This document shows, piece by piece, positions 33,852-46,498 of a DNA stretch of 64,000 nucleotides. Below the pieces are notes generated by a model, which searched no databases, had not been told where the DNA came from, and saw nothing but the letters and a program-made list of their open reading frames with translations. A program made the position numbers and the translations under genes. The stretch covers positions 1-64,000 of the forward strand of contig JASANC010003807.1 in NCBI GenBank assembly GCA_030248135.1. Reading direction: 5' to 3'. This stretch comes from Theristus sp. LFF4_11. Lineage: Eukaryota > Nematoda > Chromadorea > Monhysterida > Xyalidae. Every line of letters begins with the position of its first letter. Position 1 is the first letter of the stretch.

Positions 33852-36800
33852 TCACGACTGATCAACAGAACCGGCTTGCGTCAAATCATCATGCGGTTCT
33901 GTTGTTGTTTCTTTCAGTTTCACACCGGTTGTTGCCTTCATTTGTTCGGCTTCGTCTTTTTGCTGACGTTGGCGCCATTCCGGCATTGGCGAGAACACCG
34001 AGGCGCTCGGCTGAAACGCAATTGGTGTATTCCCCTTTTTTGAAAACCCCCACGAACTCCAGTTCAAAGAACACAATTTTTGATACCGCTGCAACCGACC
34101 AGTTTCTTTTTGTACGCCTTGACGAGCTCGACAATGACGAACGCAGCAATCAGCCAAATCGGCACCAGTGACACAACCCAGCCGACGAACAACAACAAGG
34201 TGCCCCATGGGTCTATTTCGTACGTCACCACAGACCAAATCAAAAGACCCTGTGCTCATCACAAATGTGTTTTTTTCTTTTAGAAGAGACACACATTATT
34301 TCAACTTACGGCGATGGCCAGTGGGGACACAGTCGCCCAGGTAATACGAAAATACCAGCCGGTTGGGCCAAAAATGTTGTTGCGTGCGCAACGTGACTCC
34401 CAGCCCATCATGGCTCGGATGTCGACAAGGAACGTGGGCATGCCGGAAAAAGAAGATATATTATGACTAGCAGACTCGGAAAAGGGGAAAATAAATCTGG
34501 CATATGGGAAAACGCGGGTGGAATGAAACAAGTAAAGAGCAGAGCATGCACTACACCGTAGACGTAGTTGACAATGATCAGCTCCATCAGCATCACCAGC
34601 AGCAGATCCCAGCCAGCGACCATTTTGTCGAGTATGTCCAAGTAAATCATGCCGCGTTGGCAACACATCGGCAGCCCCAGGAGAAACATGACAACACACG
34701 TCACCAGGACGATCAGTGGTTTTGACTTCTTGCGAACTCTTGACGGCAAATTGTCCGCCACGGCGGTCGCCACCGTTTCCACCATGACAAACTGGTTTTG
34801 CAATGTTAACAAATAACCCAAGAGTTTTTCAAAACACTGGAAACTTGAACATTGAAATGTCCAACCTGACTGTCAAGACCAAGCGTTACCAGCATGAAAA
34901 AGAACAGAATTGCCCACAAGACCGGCACCGGCATTCTACTGATTGCTTCCGGAAACGCAATGAACGCCAGTGAAAAACCGCCACTTTTCAAAACAGCCTA
35001 GTGTAAAAACATTCAAACAAAACTCTGCAGTCTGCATGCTTTATGATTTTCTCCATTCGTTACATACCTCAATACTTGAGTTGGTCTTTTTTGCGAGGAA
35101 GCCAAGTGTTGAGAATACAGCGAAACCGGCGATGAAGCTCGTCATACAGTTGCTGCAAAGAAAGCGCCCGTGAAGCACATTTTGTGCAAACTTGCAACAT
35201 GCAAACGAACATGGTGGGGACGACGAGGCTGTGCTTGTGCGCATTGTTGTGGAACGGGTTGTAGCTGGACAGCGTCACCAGGCCGCCCACGCCGGTCGAC
35301 AGGGAAAAGCAGATTTGCGCCGCCGCAGACTGCCAGGCCTGCAGCGAAACGCTCATGCTCAATGGCATTCGGTTACTGCTCTCTTGTTTTATAGTTCATG
35401 ATAAATAAACTGAATCGAACCTGTGGATTGGAGAGTTTTGTGAAATTGGGTGTTAGATAGAACGCAAGACCGTATTCAGCGTTTGGCAACGTTAAGCCGC
35501 GCACGAGAAGCACAGCCAACATCGCAAATGGAAACAGCACCGTGAAATAGACAACCTATTATTTGAAATATTGCTATTATGGTTCTTGGTTTTACAACTC
35601 AATGCATGTGGACACTGAAAATAGCTGAAATATTAAATTCAGTTTTTTTTAAAAAACTTATGTCATTCAACATTTCGTGCACTCATTGATGCAGATACAC
35701 AAACCATGCACTTATCGATTCAACAGAAGCAAAAACCCGATTTAGCTGCATTGCTTTCACAAGGAAAAGGCTGTAATTTTTGCTTTAAGTGCACGGATTT
35801 GTGCATGTGTATTGATAAGTGCACGAACATGTGCATCTAAATGTGACGCACTATTTTTCTACTATTATCACCCGTAATCCACATTCTTGTTGTCCAAAAT
35901 GTTGTTTCATTTTCACACGTTTGTAACCCTTAGTTTAAACTTTTAGACCTATGTGAATTGAAAATTGCAGTCCCATTCATTAAAAATAGTCACTCGATAA
36001 ATTTTAAGCACCATTGCAAGCTCAACAATTTATTGACAGCTATTCTCAGTGTTGCTCGACACCGATGGTTCAATTTCGAAGTGCGCTATCAAGCGTGGAC
36101 TGATCCGGAAAAAAATCAGTTTTTCTTGCCTTGCCCATTGATTTCACACCGAACAGAATGCAGCCAGCGACAATCACCCAACCAACAAACAGTGACAGCA
36201 CAAGCCGCCACTGCAGACTGCCGAAGTCGTCCACTGCCGCGTCTTTGTTCCGAAAGTCGTACATCCAATTTCTGACAAATACAATGTAGGTAATCATCTG
36301 CTTTGTTGGCGTAATCCTATGTTATGCGGAGACTTCTGCTTAACCAACCACCAAACATACCGCAAGAGTTCTTCTGCTGGTGTGATGAGTTTTGCCGCTT
36401 GCTGAGCCAACTCGAGCGCATGATGCGGCTGTTGTGCCCATTGGACATGCGTTTTCAGATTGTCTCGCAGTTCCGTCACTTCATGAGACGCATTTCTAGC
36501 CATCCAATCTTTTGACTTGTTGACCAATTGACCGATGAGCCAATTGAAGTCGTCACTTTTTGAAATCACGCCGCCAATCAAGAAACCATCATCACCAGTC
36601 TGCACATTATTTTTGCGCATCAATTCCATGTTCTACATTCCTTGCGCTAGCGCGTGAGCTGTTCATCAATAAACCAGCTTTTTACTGACAAATTCACAGC
36701 TGAGCTTTGAGGAGTTGATACGTGCGCAGCGTTCAACGGTCAGTTCCGGAATCTGATTGCGCGACACTCGCCAGTCGGCTGCCTGCAGCGGTCGATGACA

Positions 36801-37964
36801 CGAACGATTGAAGTAAATGCACATGTCAGCCAAGGGAGCGCCCTCAGCACAGTCGGCAAACGTCTTGTTGCTCGCATCCGCAATGCACTTGTCAAGCTCC
36901 AGTTCCGACCAACAATCTGCAAACCGATACTGCACACGTAACAAAGTTTCACATTGCTTCAACAATTACCTCTTGACATGCACAGTCGACGCGCCAAAAC
37001 ACTGAGAACGCCAGAACAAAACTGTTGATTTGCAAAAATCTGTCACTGTGTAGCTTAGAAAAATTGGCATCTTTCACGGTTTTGCGCACATTCTGTATTC
37101 CAGTCCCCATGACAGGTCATCCAACGCGGCTGGTGAGGTTTAACGAAGATCTGAGTTATTGCGTCGAAAGTATACAGGAGGCACCAGGTGAGGATGATGT
37201 TGTAGTAGGTGGCAATCACAAAGGAACACCAGACCATCACCCAGCCGCAGCCTATACAATCGAAGCCAAAGAAACAATGCGTAATTTTGAACTGAAATTA
37301 TTCATTGTTTATTGTCGGAATTTTTGAATCAAAGTCAAATGGCACTATATTGCACAAATATACGGTACCACTGAAACAGGCGGCGATGTTACGGTACGCA
37401 ACGTTTGGTCCGTAGCCGGCGTACTGACCGACACTGAGCTCCAGGAAGAACACTGGAAAACCGATGGCCAACAGCGACAAAAGGTATGGAACGAGAAATG
37501 AACCTGAATCAGTAAGCATTGAACTGTGGGGTTAGGAAAACATTGGCAAATAAAGCAAAGAGGTTTTGTACCCACCGCCTCCATACTCGAAAACAAGGTA
37601 TGGAAATCGCCAAAGGTTGCCGAGGCCAATGGCCAGACCCATACAAGCGAGTATGAACTCAATCTCGTTGCCCCACGCCTCGCGCTTTGTCGTCGTTGCG
37701 CCGTGCTTCGCCATCGACATCGACGATTCTGCCCGGCTGTATGTAATTTATTGAAAAGGTTTCACTTCAGTTTATTTGTTTGAACCGTGGGGCTTAAAAA
37801 AGCCAATTAGCGCAGTGCCAATTCAATGCTCAATCGGCTTCAGAAAAGGTTGTTTGAGCGTTGCCGTTGAAGTGTGGTAAGTTGAAACAGCAACAATAAA
37901 CACCAGAAAACCAAAAAAGGAATACTCACTGCGACATTGACGATGACTTTCTAGTCAATGGCAT
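33852..37964 (-). CDS. SLC6-family sodium:neurotransmitter/amino-acid symporter (767 aa, 15 exons)
   Basis: Plasma-membrane symporter of the LeuT fold, importing an organic solute with sodium and usually chloride. Exons: 37964-37930, 37736-37576, 37503-37369, 37251-37078, 36916-36690, 36632-36361, 36271-36130, 35555-35421, 35338-35211, 35152-35068, 34997-34866, 34791-34557, 34443-34310, 34249-34100 and 34010-33852. Family motifs: [13 protein letters not shown] and [10 protein letters not shown] (TM1), GGGSFLVPY (TM2), [16 protein letters not shown] (TM4-5), [17 protein letters not shown] (TM6), [21 protein letters not shown] (TM8), AGWDLLL, and ending in a cytosolic tail. Glycine, not aspartate, sits at the monoamine-carboxylate site of TM1, so an amino acid or similar solute is likelier than an amine. 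Extracellular loop 2 is very long and cysteine-rich with five N-glycosylation sequons. Intron 7 has a GC donor. The exon 12/13 junction is not canonical as aligned. Confidence 0.88.
35660..35850. repeat. Imperfect inverted repeat inside SLC6 intron 7
   Basis: GATGCAGATACACAAACC with TGCACTTATCGATT (35689-35723) faces GTGCATGTGTATTGATAAG then GTGCACGAACATGTGCATC (35801-35838). It may be an old MITE. Confidence 0.5.
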
Positions 37965-38120
37965 GGTTCTTGAACGAATCGCTGTCGATATCACAAAGAT
38001 GTGTTGAGCGTCTTGTTAGGATTAGAAGGTAGATATGATACAAATGAAACCTGTTTGACACTGCTGCTGCTATTTATTGAAGTAGATAATTGGCGATTAT
38101 TCATGTGATCTGTGATTATA
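37965..38120 (-). promoter_or_regulatory. Upstream region of the SLC6 gene, bounded by a transposon
   Basis: Only about 156 bp separate the proposed start codon from the Helentron-like element, so any more distal promoter sequence has been displaced or lies within the element. Confidence 0.35.
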
Positions 38121-39988
38121 CTAGCAAATTGACCCGTGCCTACGGCACGGTTAGCTGATAAATACAACTATTATTTTTGAGTTGGTTTTCCCCTTTTGAC
38201 CTTGCCCACGACGCGGACTCAAAATCCACATCCTTTTTAATCAGCAACAAACAACTGCCATTCCCTATTAAAGTATCAAAATCAATTCTCGCATTTATTA
38301 GCTTTTCAATGTCGCTTATTTGTCCTTTCATTCTTTTCTAATCAGTTGCATTCCACTGTCCTTCCCGTTTAAAGTATCAAAAAAACAATCTCCTCTGATC
38401 AGCATCAATTAACAGCCATTCCCGCTTAAAGTTTTAAAATTAATCTTGTTTGGTTAGCTTTTCAATGTCGTCACATGTTGTTCAATCGCCATTCCTGTTA
38501 AAAAAATTATAAAAAAAAACAATGTCGTTTGGTTAACAACAATTAACTGATACCGGTTTAAGTTTTTGTTCCAGTTTAAAATACAGGTTTAAGAAAAGCA
38601 ATCTGCTTCAGGCAGCTGTCATTTCTGAATAGGCAACACTGTTCTAAATACCCATTGGAAAGCACCCGCTTTTGACTTGGTAATGGTTTTTTACCCGCTT
38701 ACCCTAACCTAAGCCAGGCCTTTTAGAGTGTAAATGTCAAAAAGGCAACACTTCTGAACAATTGTTGCGAAACGCCAACTTTCGTTTTGATAAGTTGCTT
38801 CTTTTTCCCGCTTACTCTAACCTAAGCTAAGGTTTTTAAAGTTTAAATGACGAAAAATGCAAAAAATTTCTGAATATTCGCTGCAAAACGGCCACTTTTG
38901 TGTGGTATGTTTACTACTCTTACCTTTAACCCTAACCTTAGCCAAGGATTTTTGATAGAATGGAAATGACAAAACAGCAACATTTTACTGAATACCCGTA
39001 GCAAAGCTCACCTAAGCCAAGCCTTTTAAAGTTTAAATGACGAAAAATGCAAAACTTTTCTGAATATTCGCTGCAAAACAGCCACTTTTGTGTGGTATGT
39101 TTACTGCTCTTATTTTCAACCCTAACCTTAGCCAAGGATTTTTGATAGAATGGAAATGACAAAACAGCAACATTTTACTGAATATCCGTAGCAAAGCTCC
39201 CGCTTTTGTTTTGAATGTTTACTTCTTTTCCCCGCTTACTCTAACCTAAGCCAGTTCTTTTTGATTGAGTGCAACAAAAAGCAACACGTTTCTGAGTACC
39301 CATTGTGTAAAACGGTCGCTTTTGTTTTGTTATGTAGCTTTTCTATCCTAAGTGATGCATTTTCTATGATTAAAAAAACAAATGAAGGAAAAAGCAACAA
39401 TTTTCTACATTTTACTGAACACCCGTAGCACTTAAAGCTCCCATGTTTACTTCTTTTCCCCGCTTACCCTAACCTAAGCCAGTTCTTTTTGATTGAGTGC
39501 AACAAAAAGCAACACGTTTCTGAGTACCCATTGTGTAAAACGGTCGCTTTTGTTTTGTTATGTGGCTTTTCTATCCTAAGTGACGCATTTTCTATGATAA
39601 AAACAAATGAAGGAAAAAGCAACGATTTTCTAAATACTCGTTGTAAACACCGGCTTTATAAAAAGTCTACCTTGTAAAAAGAGCGATCAACTTGCAAGCG
39701 ATTGTTTTAAAAACTCTTTTTTTGTGAAAAAACTCCATCGTCTACAATGGAGTCCTTGCAATTCTTACGATTGTCTCGCTTGTTTGTTGTCGCTCTTGAG
39801 CAAAAGGCATCATGATGACTAACGTCATGTGGAATGACGATTTGAACTTTGCATTGTCATTAGAAAATGGAGTATGAGTATTCAGCTGATGATGACTTAA
39901 ATAGCAAAATTGGCTCAAACTTGTAAATTTTAATAGCCAATCAACGTAGCGGAACGGACCTGACTTACACAGTTACTATCTTAGTATA

Positions 39989-40047
<59 letters not shown>
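38121..40047 (-). mobile_element. Helentron-like element, reversed copy without the MITE
   Basis: Read on the minus strand it starts with the TATC/ATAG microsatellite (40047-39989) and ends with hairpin CCGTGCC-GTA-GGCACGG (38150-38134) and CTAG|T (38124-38120). It is nearly identical to 1597-4279 but lacks the insertion at 2809-3569. Confidence 0.72.
39989..40047. repeat. ATAG microsatellite, about 15 units
   Basis: Perfect ATAG run at the 5' end of the reversed Helentron-like element. Confidence 0.97.
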
Positions 40048-40048
<1 letters not shown>

Positions 40049-40063
40049 CCGTGCCTTAGTACA

Positions 40064-40240
40064 GGGTGGGCCAAAAAAGGTTCCAATTCTAAAAATGCTC
40101 TCACTGGCGTGTGCTGAAATGTTTAGAGCTGAAAATTGAAACACTGTTAGAAAACATTTGGAGGTTTTTCTGACCAACTTTTTTTTAAGGTGGTATGTTG
40201 CCCTATCACTCACTATAGCAGAATATCTGAAAAACATGAA
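40064..40240. mobile_element. One end of a mariner-like element
   Basis: CAGGGTGGGCCAAAAAAGG with TTCCA and a following arm resembles the left arm of the element at 60506-61416. No opposite end was found before 40600. Confidence 0.5.
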
Positions 40241-40624
40241 AAATCGACAAATGTGGTGGAATGCAGAGAATTAATTTAGCCGTTTAACAAAGACCAAATG
40301 ATGAACGTTGGTGACAACCCGAGTGTTCACAACACAATAAAATGAAAAAAAACAATACGCACGTACATTAGCTTGGAAATGCCGAATGCTGAATTGAATT
40401 TGAACAGTCTTTGATCAACCTGATGTTTCACTTCGAGTCTGAGCGCGCATGAGCGGTTCTGCCCAGAACAGACGCGAATTTATCTTTCCAGGTGCAAACT
40501 GTTTTTTTTTTGCTTTTTTAAATTTACACAATGTGCCACTCTGATATTTTTCACCATAGCAGATTGGTTGTTTTTTGCAGAAAGCGGAATAGCGGCCGCT
40601 GACCGCTCCATGCAAAAGCACCCG

Positions 40625-41947
40625 TGGACTTTAGACACAAAAAATCATGATTTTTGAGCAAAAGTTCATGATTTTTGGATGGTCCGAGAAAATGTTTGGG
40701 GTGTCACTGTAACTTTGGTCCATGTGAGGGGGGGGGGGTGGGTTGTCAAGCAAATTTCGAGGGGGGGGTGTGGATGGTCCAGTGTCAGGTTTTAGAGGGT
40801 GGGTGTCGCGTGGCCCCCCACCCACCCCCCCACGCGGAAGTCTCGGGTGCTCTGGGGGGTCGAGTGTCAGGTTTTAGAGGGTGGGTGTGCGTGTGCCCCC
40901 CCCACCCCCCCATGTAGGGTTAGGGGCTTTAAAAAATTTTTTTTATTTTTTTCGTTTTTTTTATTTGGATTTTTTTTTCAAATTTAAAAAAAATTTGAAA
41001 TTTTTTTCTTCTTTTTTGCTCTGAAAATTCGATTTATGGCATAATTTTTTGAAAGTTCAAACCAAATTTTCTTCCCAACTTCTTTGTGTGCTTAGGTAAA
41101 TGTCATTATTTGGTCATTTTGACCGACGTACTCCATGTTTTTCGATTTGGATGACTTCTAGAGTCAATTTTTAGCGTTGAAATGACTTAACTGAATTGAA
41201 ATATCGTTTCAGAAATCGTTTTCTTGCAACTTAGAACATGTTTTTCAGTCGGTAGGCCATGAGATGAACATGATATCTTGTTGATTGGCGTATGTTATAG
41301 GTCTACAATGGAGTTGTGCGATATATTGTTAAACAATTGGAGCGGAGATGTTGGTTAATACCACATCACACGACCGTTTTTCAGATACCCGATAACATGG
41401 CCACATGTTAAAACTTGCGTGCTGAGCTAAACTAACGTGTTAAACTTGCGTCTGTCAGTTGCCCGCAACGTAATCGCGAAATCATGGTACGTGTTTTCGA
41501 TACGATGATTTGAAGAGTGGGCTCTCGCCATGTGGCAGATAGCATAGCTGGTTGAACCTGAAAGTAAGTGTCTTGGGGGGGGGCGACCGGGTCGACAGGG
41601 GTTGCCGACTTAGCTACAGTAAACAGGAATTTTTGAACACAGTTTAATTTTGGTAATTTTCTAAAGAGGAACAACTAAGAACGGTTCAATATTCAAGTAC
41701 ACGTCGAAAATTGTCCTGTTTTACTGTTGAAAATGCAACTTTCCCTCTATGAAATGGACATAATTTCAATAAAACACGATTTTCGCTCTTATAGTTTTCC
41801 GGATCGTTCTGAAAATAGTCTAGATGAACTCAGCTCCACGAGACGCTTCGAACGACCCTAACTTGTAAAAAAAAATTTTTTTAATTTTTTTTAATTAAAA
41901 AAAAATCCGGATTTTTTTTCCCCTACCCCCCCATGTCTTCGGTATTG
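40625..41947. mobile_element. Family D fragment containing family B
   Basis: Family D core sequence (AATCATGATTTTTGAGC and the G-run blocks) runs from 40625 and its terminus CTTCGGTATTG is at 41937-41947. The left terminus is missing. A family B element interrupts it at 40918-41925. Confidence 0.6.
40918..41925. mobile_element. hAT-like family B element, copy 2
   Basis: It begins TAGGGTTAGGGGC after CCCCCATG. Its right end is shortened to CCCCTA but is followed by CCCCCATG, so the 8-bp duplication is intact. The core matches copies 1, 3 and 4. Confidence 0.8.
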
Positions 41948-42145
41948 GGTGGTTTGGGACTAAAATTGGGGGGGGGGGGTTGCCCGGGGGGGGATACCTA
42001 GAGATGTAACGGTCAAAAAAAATTTTTTAATTTTTTTTAAAGTAAAAAAATGAGCATTTTTTTTATTTTTTTATTAAAAATTTTTGAATTTTTTTCTTTA
42101 ATGTGCCACATAGTTGTTCTAGGGGGGGGCCTGGGGGGGCCGGCC

Positions 42146-43782
42146 CAGTACCGTGGGCGGGGGGGGGGGGTGGGGGGGGTACACCTAGGGTTAGGGGCTT
42201 TGAAAAAAAATTTTTTTTTTCATTTTTTTTTTCGTTTTTTTTTAATTTGGATTTTTTTTTTCAAACTTAAAAAAAAACATTTGAAAATTTTTTCTTCTAC
42301 TTTGCTCTGAAAATTCGATTTATGGCATAATTTTTTGAAAGTTCAAACCAAATTTTCTTCCCAACTTCTTTGTGTGCTTAGGTAAATGTCATTATTTGGT
42401 CATTTTGACCGACGTACTCCATGTTTTTCGATTTGGATGACTTCTAGAGTCAATTTTTAGCGTTGAAATGACTTAACTGAATTGAAATATCGTTTCAGAA
42501 ATCGTTTTCTTGCAACTTAGAACATGTTTTTCAGTCGGTAGGCCATGAGATGAACATGATATCTTGTTGATTGGCGTATGTTATAGGTCTACAATGGAGT
42601 TGTGCGATATATTGTTAAACAATTTGAGCGGAGATGTTGGTTAATACCACATCACACGACCGTTTTTCAGATACCCGATAACATGGCCACATGTTAAAAC
42701 TTGCGTGCTGAGCTAAACTAACGTGTTAAACTTGCGTCTGTCAGTTGCCCGCAACGTGATCGCGAAATCATGGTACGTGTTTTCGATACGATGATTTGAA
42801 GAGTGGGCTCTCGCCATGTGGCAGATAGCATAGCTGGTTGAACCTGAAAGTAAGTGTCTTGGGGGGGGGGGGCGACCGGGTCGACAGGGGTTGCCGACTT
42901 AGCTACAGCAAACAGGAATTTTTGAACACAGTCAAATTTTGGTAATTTTCTAAAGAGGAACCACTAAGAACGGTTCAATATTCAAGTACACGTGAAAAAT
43001 TGCCCTGTTTTACTGTTGAAAATGCAACTTTCCCTCTATGAAATGGACATAATTTCAATAAAACACGATTTTCGCTCTTATAGTTTCCCGGATCGTTCTG
43101 AAAATAGTCTAGATGAACTCAGCTCGACGAGACGCTTCGAACGAACCTAACTTGTAAAAAAATTTTTTTTAAAAAAAAAAATTTTTTTTTTAATTTAAAA
43201 AAAAAATCCGGATTTTTTTCCCCTTAACCCTAGGTACACCCCCCCAGAGCACCCGAGACCGTCGGGTGGGGGGGGGTGGGGGGGGGCACCGTGCCACCCC
43301 CCCTAAAACCGGGCACCCCCCCCCCATCGTACCCCCCCCTCGGGCCTCGAAAATTCGGCCGACACCCCCCCCCCCCCCCATGAAATTTTGTCTGGCGGAC
43401 ACCCCCCCCCCCCAAAATTTTCTGCACACCCTAAAATTTTTTTCGAAAATCATGATTTTTTGTCTATAAAGTCCATAATATAAGCTGAATATATGATAAC
43501 TTGACCATCTTCATTGTAATTTCAACGATTTTGCAGCAAAATTTAGCGTTTTTCCTTCAAAATTTAAGCGAAAAATTATCATGGGGGGTGGGGGGGGGGT
43601 GGACCCCCCCCCCACAGAAAATTTTGAAAAAATGCACCCCACCCCCCCCCCATGGGCCCCTCCTGGGGGGGGGGTCCCACGTTACCCTAGGTTGGACCCC
43701 CCCCCTCACTTTTTGGTCGGCACCCCCCCCCCCACGGTACCATACCCCCCCCCTCGAAATTTTTTTTGGGCCCACGGTACTG
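42146..43782. mobile_element. hAT-like family C element inside A1
   Basis: CAGTACCGTGGGC to GCCCACGGTACTG, flanked on both sides by GGCCGGCC (8 bp, exact). Interrupted by family B at 42186-43232. Confidence 0.87.
42186..43232. mobile_element. hAT-like family B element, copy 3
   Basis: TAGGGTTAGGGGC to TTAACCCTA, flanked on both sides by GGTACACC (8 bp, exact). Inserted into family C. Confidence 0.9.
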
Positions 43783-43998
43783 GGCCGGCCCCCCCCCAAA
43801 AAAATTTTCGAATCTATCTCTATCAGACAGATTTTTTCGGCTCAGCTATTATCTATCAAACAAAATTTTCTCAGCCAGCTATCTATCTGAAAATTTTTGT
43901 ATTCGACTACATGAAATGAATCAATTTTTGACCAAAATTGACCATTTTTGCTCGTAATTATTGAAAATCTCGCTAATTTTAGGTAAAATACGCGTGTA

Positions 43999-45544
43999 CA
44001 TAGTTGTTCTAGGGGGGGGGGGGCCTGGGGGGGGCCGGCCCCCCCCCCCAAAAATTTTTCGAATCTATCTCTATCAGACAGGTTTTTTCGGCTCAGCTAT
44101 TATCTATCAAAAAAATTTCTCAGCCAGCTATCTATCTGAAAATTTTTGTCTTCGAAGACATAAAATGAGTCAATTTTTGACCAAAATTGACCATTTTTGC
44201 TCGTAATTATTGAAAATTTCGCTAATTTTAGGTAAAATACGCGTGTATACTTGATTTTTAGTGTATTTTTAGCATTATTTTGCTGTTTTTATAGCTTTTT
44301 AGCATTTTAGCTATCTATCTATCAAATTTCAAAATTTTGACCGCCCCCCCCCCAAAAGCACATGGCCCCCCCCGCGGCCCCCCCCCCAAAATTTTTCAGC
44401 TATCTATCTATTTAGAAAATTTGCTCCAGCTATCTATATCGGCCCCCCCCCTAGGGTTAGGGGCTTTGAAAAAAAAAATTTTTTTTTTTATTTTTTTTTC
44501 GTTTTTTTTTAAAAAAAAAAATTTGGATTTTTTTTTTCAAACTTAAAAAAAAAATTTGAAAATTTTTTCTTCTACTTTGCTCTGAAAATTCGATTTATGG
44601 CATAATTTTTTGAAAGTTCAAACCAAATTTTCTTCCCAACTTCTTTGTGTGCTTAGGTAAATGTCATTATTTGGTCATTTTGACCGACGTACTCCATGTT
44701 TTTCGATTTGGATGACTTCTAGAGTCAATTTTTAGCGTTGAAATGACTTAACTGAATTGAAATATCGTTTCAGAAATCGTTTTCTTGCAACTTAGAACAT
44801 GTTTTTCAGTCGGTAGGCCATGAGATGAACATGATATCTTGTTGATTGGCGTATGTTATAGGTCTACAATGGAGTTGTGCGATATATTGTTAAACAATTT
44901 GAGCGGAGATGTTGGTTAATACCACATCACACGACCGTTTTTCAGATACCCGATAACATGGCCACATGTTAAAACTTGCGTGCTGAGCTAAACTAACGTG
45001 TTAAACTTGCGTCTGTCAGTTGCCCGCAACGTGATCGCGAAATCATGGTACGTGTTTTCGATACGATGATTTGAAGAGTGGGCTCTCGCCATGTGGCAGA
45101 TAGCATAGCTGGTTGAACCTGAAAGTAAGTGTCTTGGGGGGGGCGACCGGGTCGACAGGGGTTGCCGACTTAGCTACAGCAAACAGGAATTTTTGAACAC
45201 AGTCAAATTTTGGTAATTTTCTGAAGAGGAACCACTAAGAACGGTTCAATATTCAAGTACACGTGAAAAATTGCCCTGTTTTACTGTTGAAAATGCAACT
45301 TTCCCTCTATGAAATGGACATAATTTCAATAAAACACGATTTTCGCTCTTATAGTTTCCCGGATCGTTCTGAAAATAGTCTAGATGAACTCAGCTCGACG
45401 AGACGCTTCGAACGAACCTAACTTGTAAAAAAAAATTTTTTTTAAAAAAAAAAATTTTTTTTTAATTTAAAAAAAAAATCCGGATTTTTTTTCCCCCTAA
45501 CCCTACCCCCCCCCCCCCAAGCCCTCGGCTCTGGAACAACTATG
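43999..45544. mobile_element. hAT-like family A element A2 inserted into A1
   Basis: CATAGTTGTTCTAG to GGAACAACTATG, flanked on both sides by CGCGTGTA (43991-43998 and 45545-45552). The A1 sequence resumes exactly after the duplication. Confidence 0.92.
44452..45505. mobile_element. hAT-like family B element, copy 4
   Basis: TAGGGTTAGGGGC to CCCCCTAACCCTA, flanked by eight C on each side. Inserted into A2. Nearly identical to copy 3. Confidence 0.85.
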
Positions 45545-45936
45545 CGCGTGTATACTTGATTTTTAGTGTATTTTTAGCATTATTTTGCTGTTTTTATAGC
45601 TTTTTAGCATTTTAGCTATCTATCTATCAAATTTCAAAATTTTGACCGGCCCCCCCCCCCCAAAGTCACATGCCCCCCCCGCGCCCCCCCCCAAAATTTT
45701 CCAGATAACTATCTATCTACAAAATTTGCTCAAGCTATCTATCTCGGCCCCCCCCCCAAGCCCTCGGCTCTGGAACAACTATGATGTGCCATGAAAGAAA
45801 ATGCCGTTTTTGGCATAATTTTTCGAAAGTTCAACAAAATTTTTCTTTGACTTTACCTTGTCACTTAGTCTTCAACGCTGCAGGTGGTATTCTGGATCGA
45901 TTTATCGACTGTTTTCAGCCGTGGTGAGTGATTTCA

Positions 45937-46498
45937 GTACCGAAGACGAGGGGGGGTGGGGGGGGGTACACCCCCCCAGAGCACCCGAGACCTCCGCGTG
46001 GGGGGGGGTGGGGGGGTCACGCGACACCCACCCCCCAAAACCTGACACTGGACCATCCACACCCCCCCTCGAAATTTGCTAGACACCCCCCCCCCCCCCC
46101 CCTAGATGGACCTAAGTAACAGTGACACCCCCAAAAATTTTCTCGGACCACCCAAAAATCATGAATTTTTGCTCAAAAATCATGATTTTTTTGTCTTTAA
46201 AGTCTATAATATAAGCTAAATATATGATAACTTGACATTCTTCATTGTCATTGCAAAGATTTTGCAGCAAAATTTAGCGTTTTTCCTGCAAAAGTTAAGC
46301 GAAAAAATTCATGGGTGGGGTGGGGGGTGTGCACCCCCCAGAAAATTTTCTACAATATTGCACCCCCCCCATGGCCCCCGCCTGGGGGGGGGTCACTGGA
46401 CCATGACTGACACCCCCCCACTGAACAATTTTCGGCACCCCCCCCCACGTGACGACACCCCCCCCCCCCTCGAAAATTTGCTTTCGCCTTCGGTACTG
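45937..46498. mobile_element. hAT-like family D element inside family K
   Basis: CAGTACCGAAGACG to CTTCGGTACTG with the family D core. The flanks (AGTGATTT; GTGATGAT) do not give a clean duplication, so the exact ends are uncertain. Confidence 0.7.

Larger units (their letters stand above)
42109..45783. mobile_element. hAT-like family A element A1, heavily nested
   Basis: CATAGTTGTTCTAG to GGAACAACTATG, flanked on both sides by ATGTGCCA (42101-42108 and 45784-45791). Later insertions inside it are family C (42146-43782) and a second family A (43999-45544), each with its own family B insert. When these are taken out the remaining sequence is a normal family A element of about 480 bp. Confidence 0.88.
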
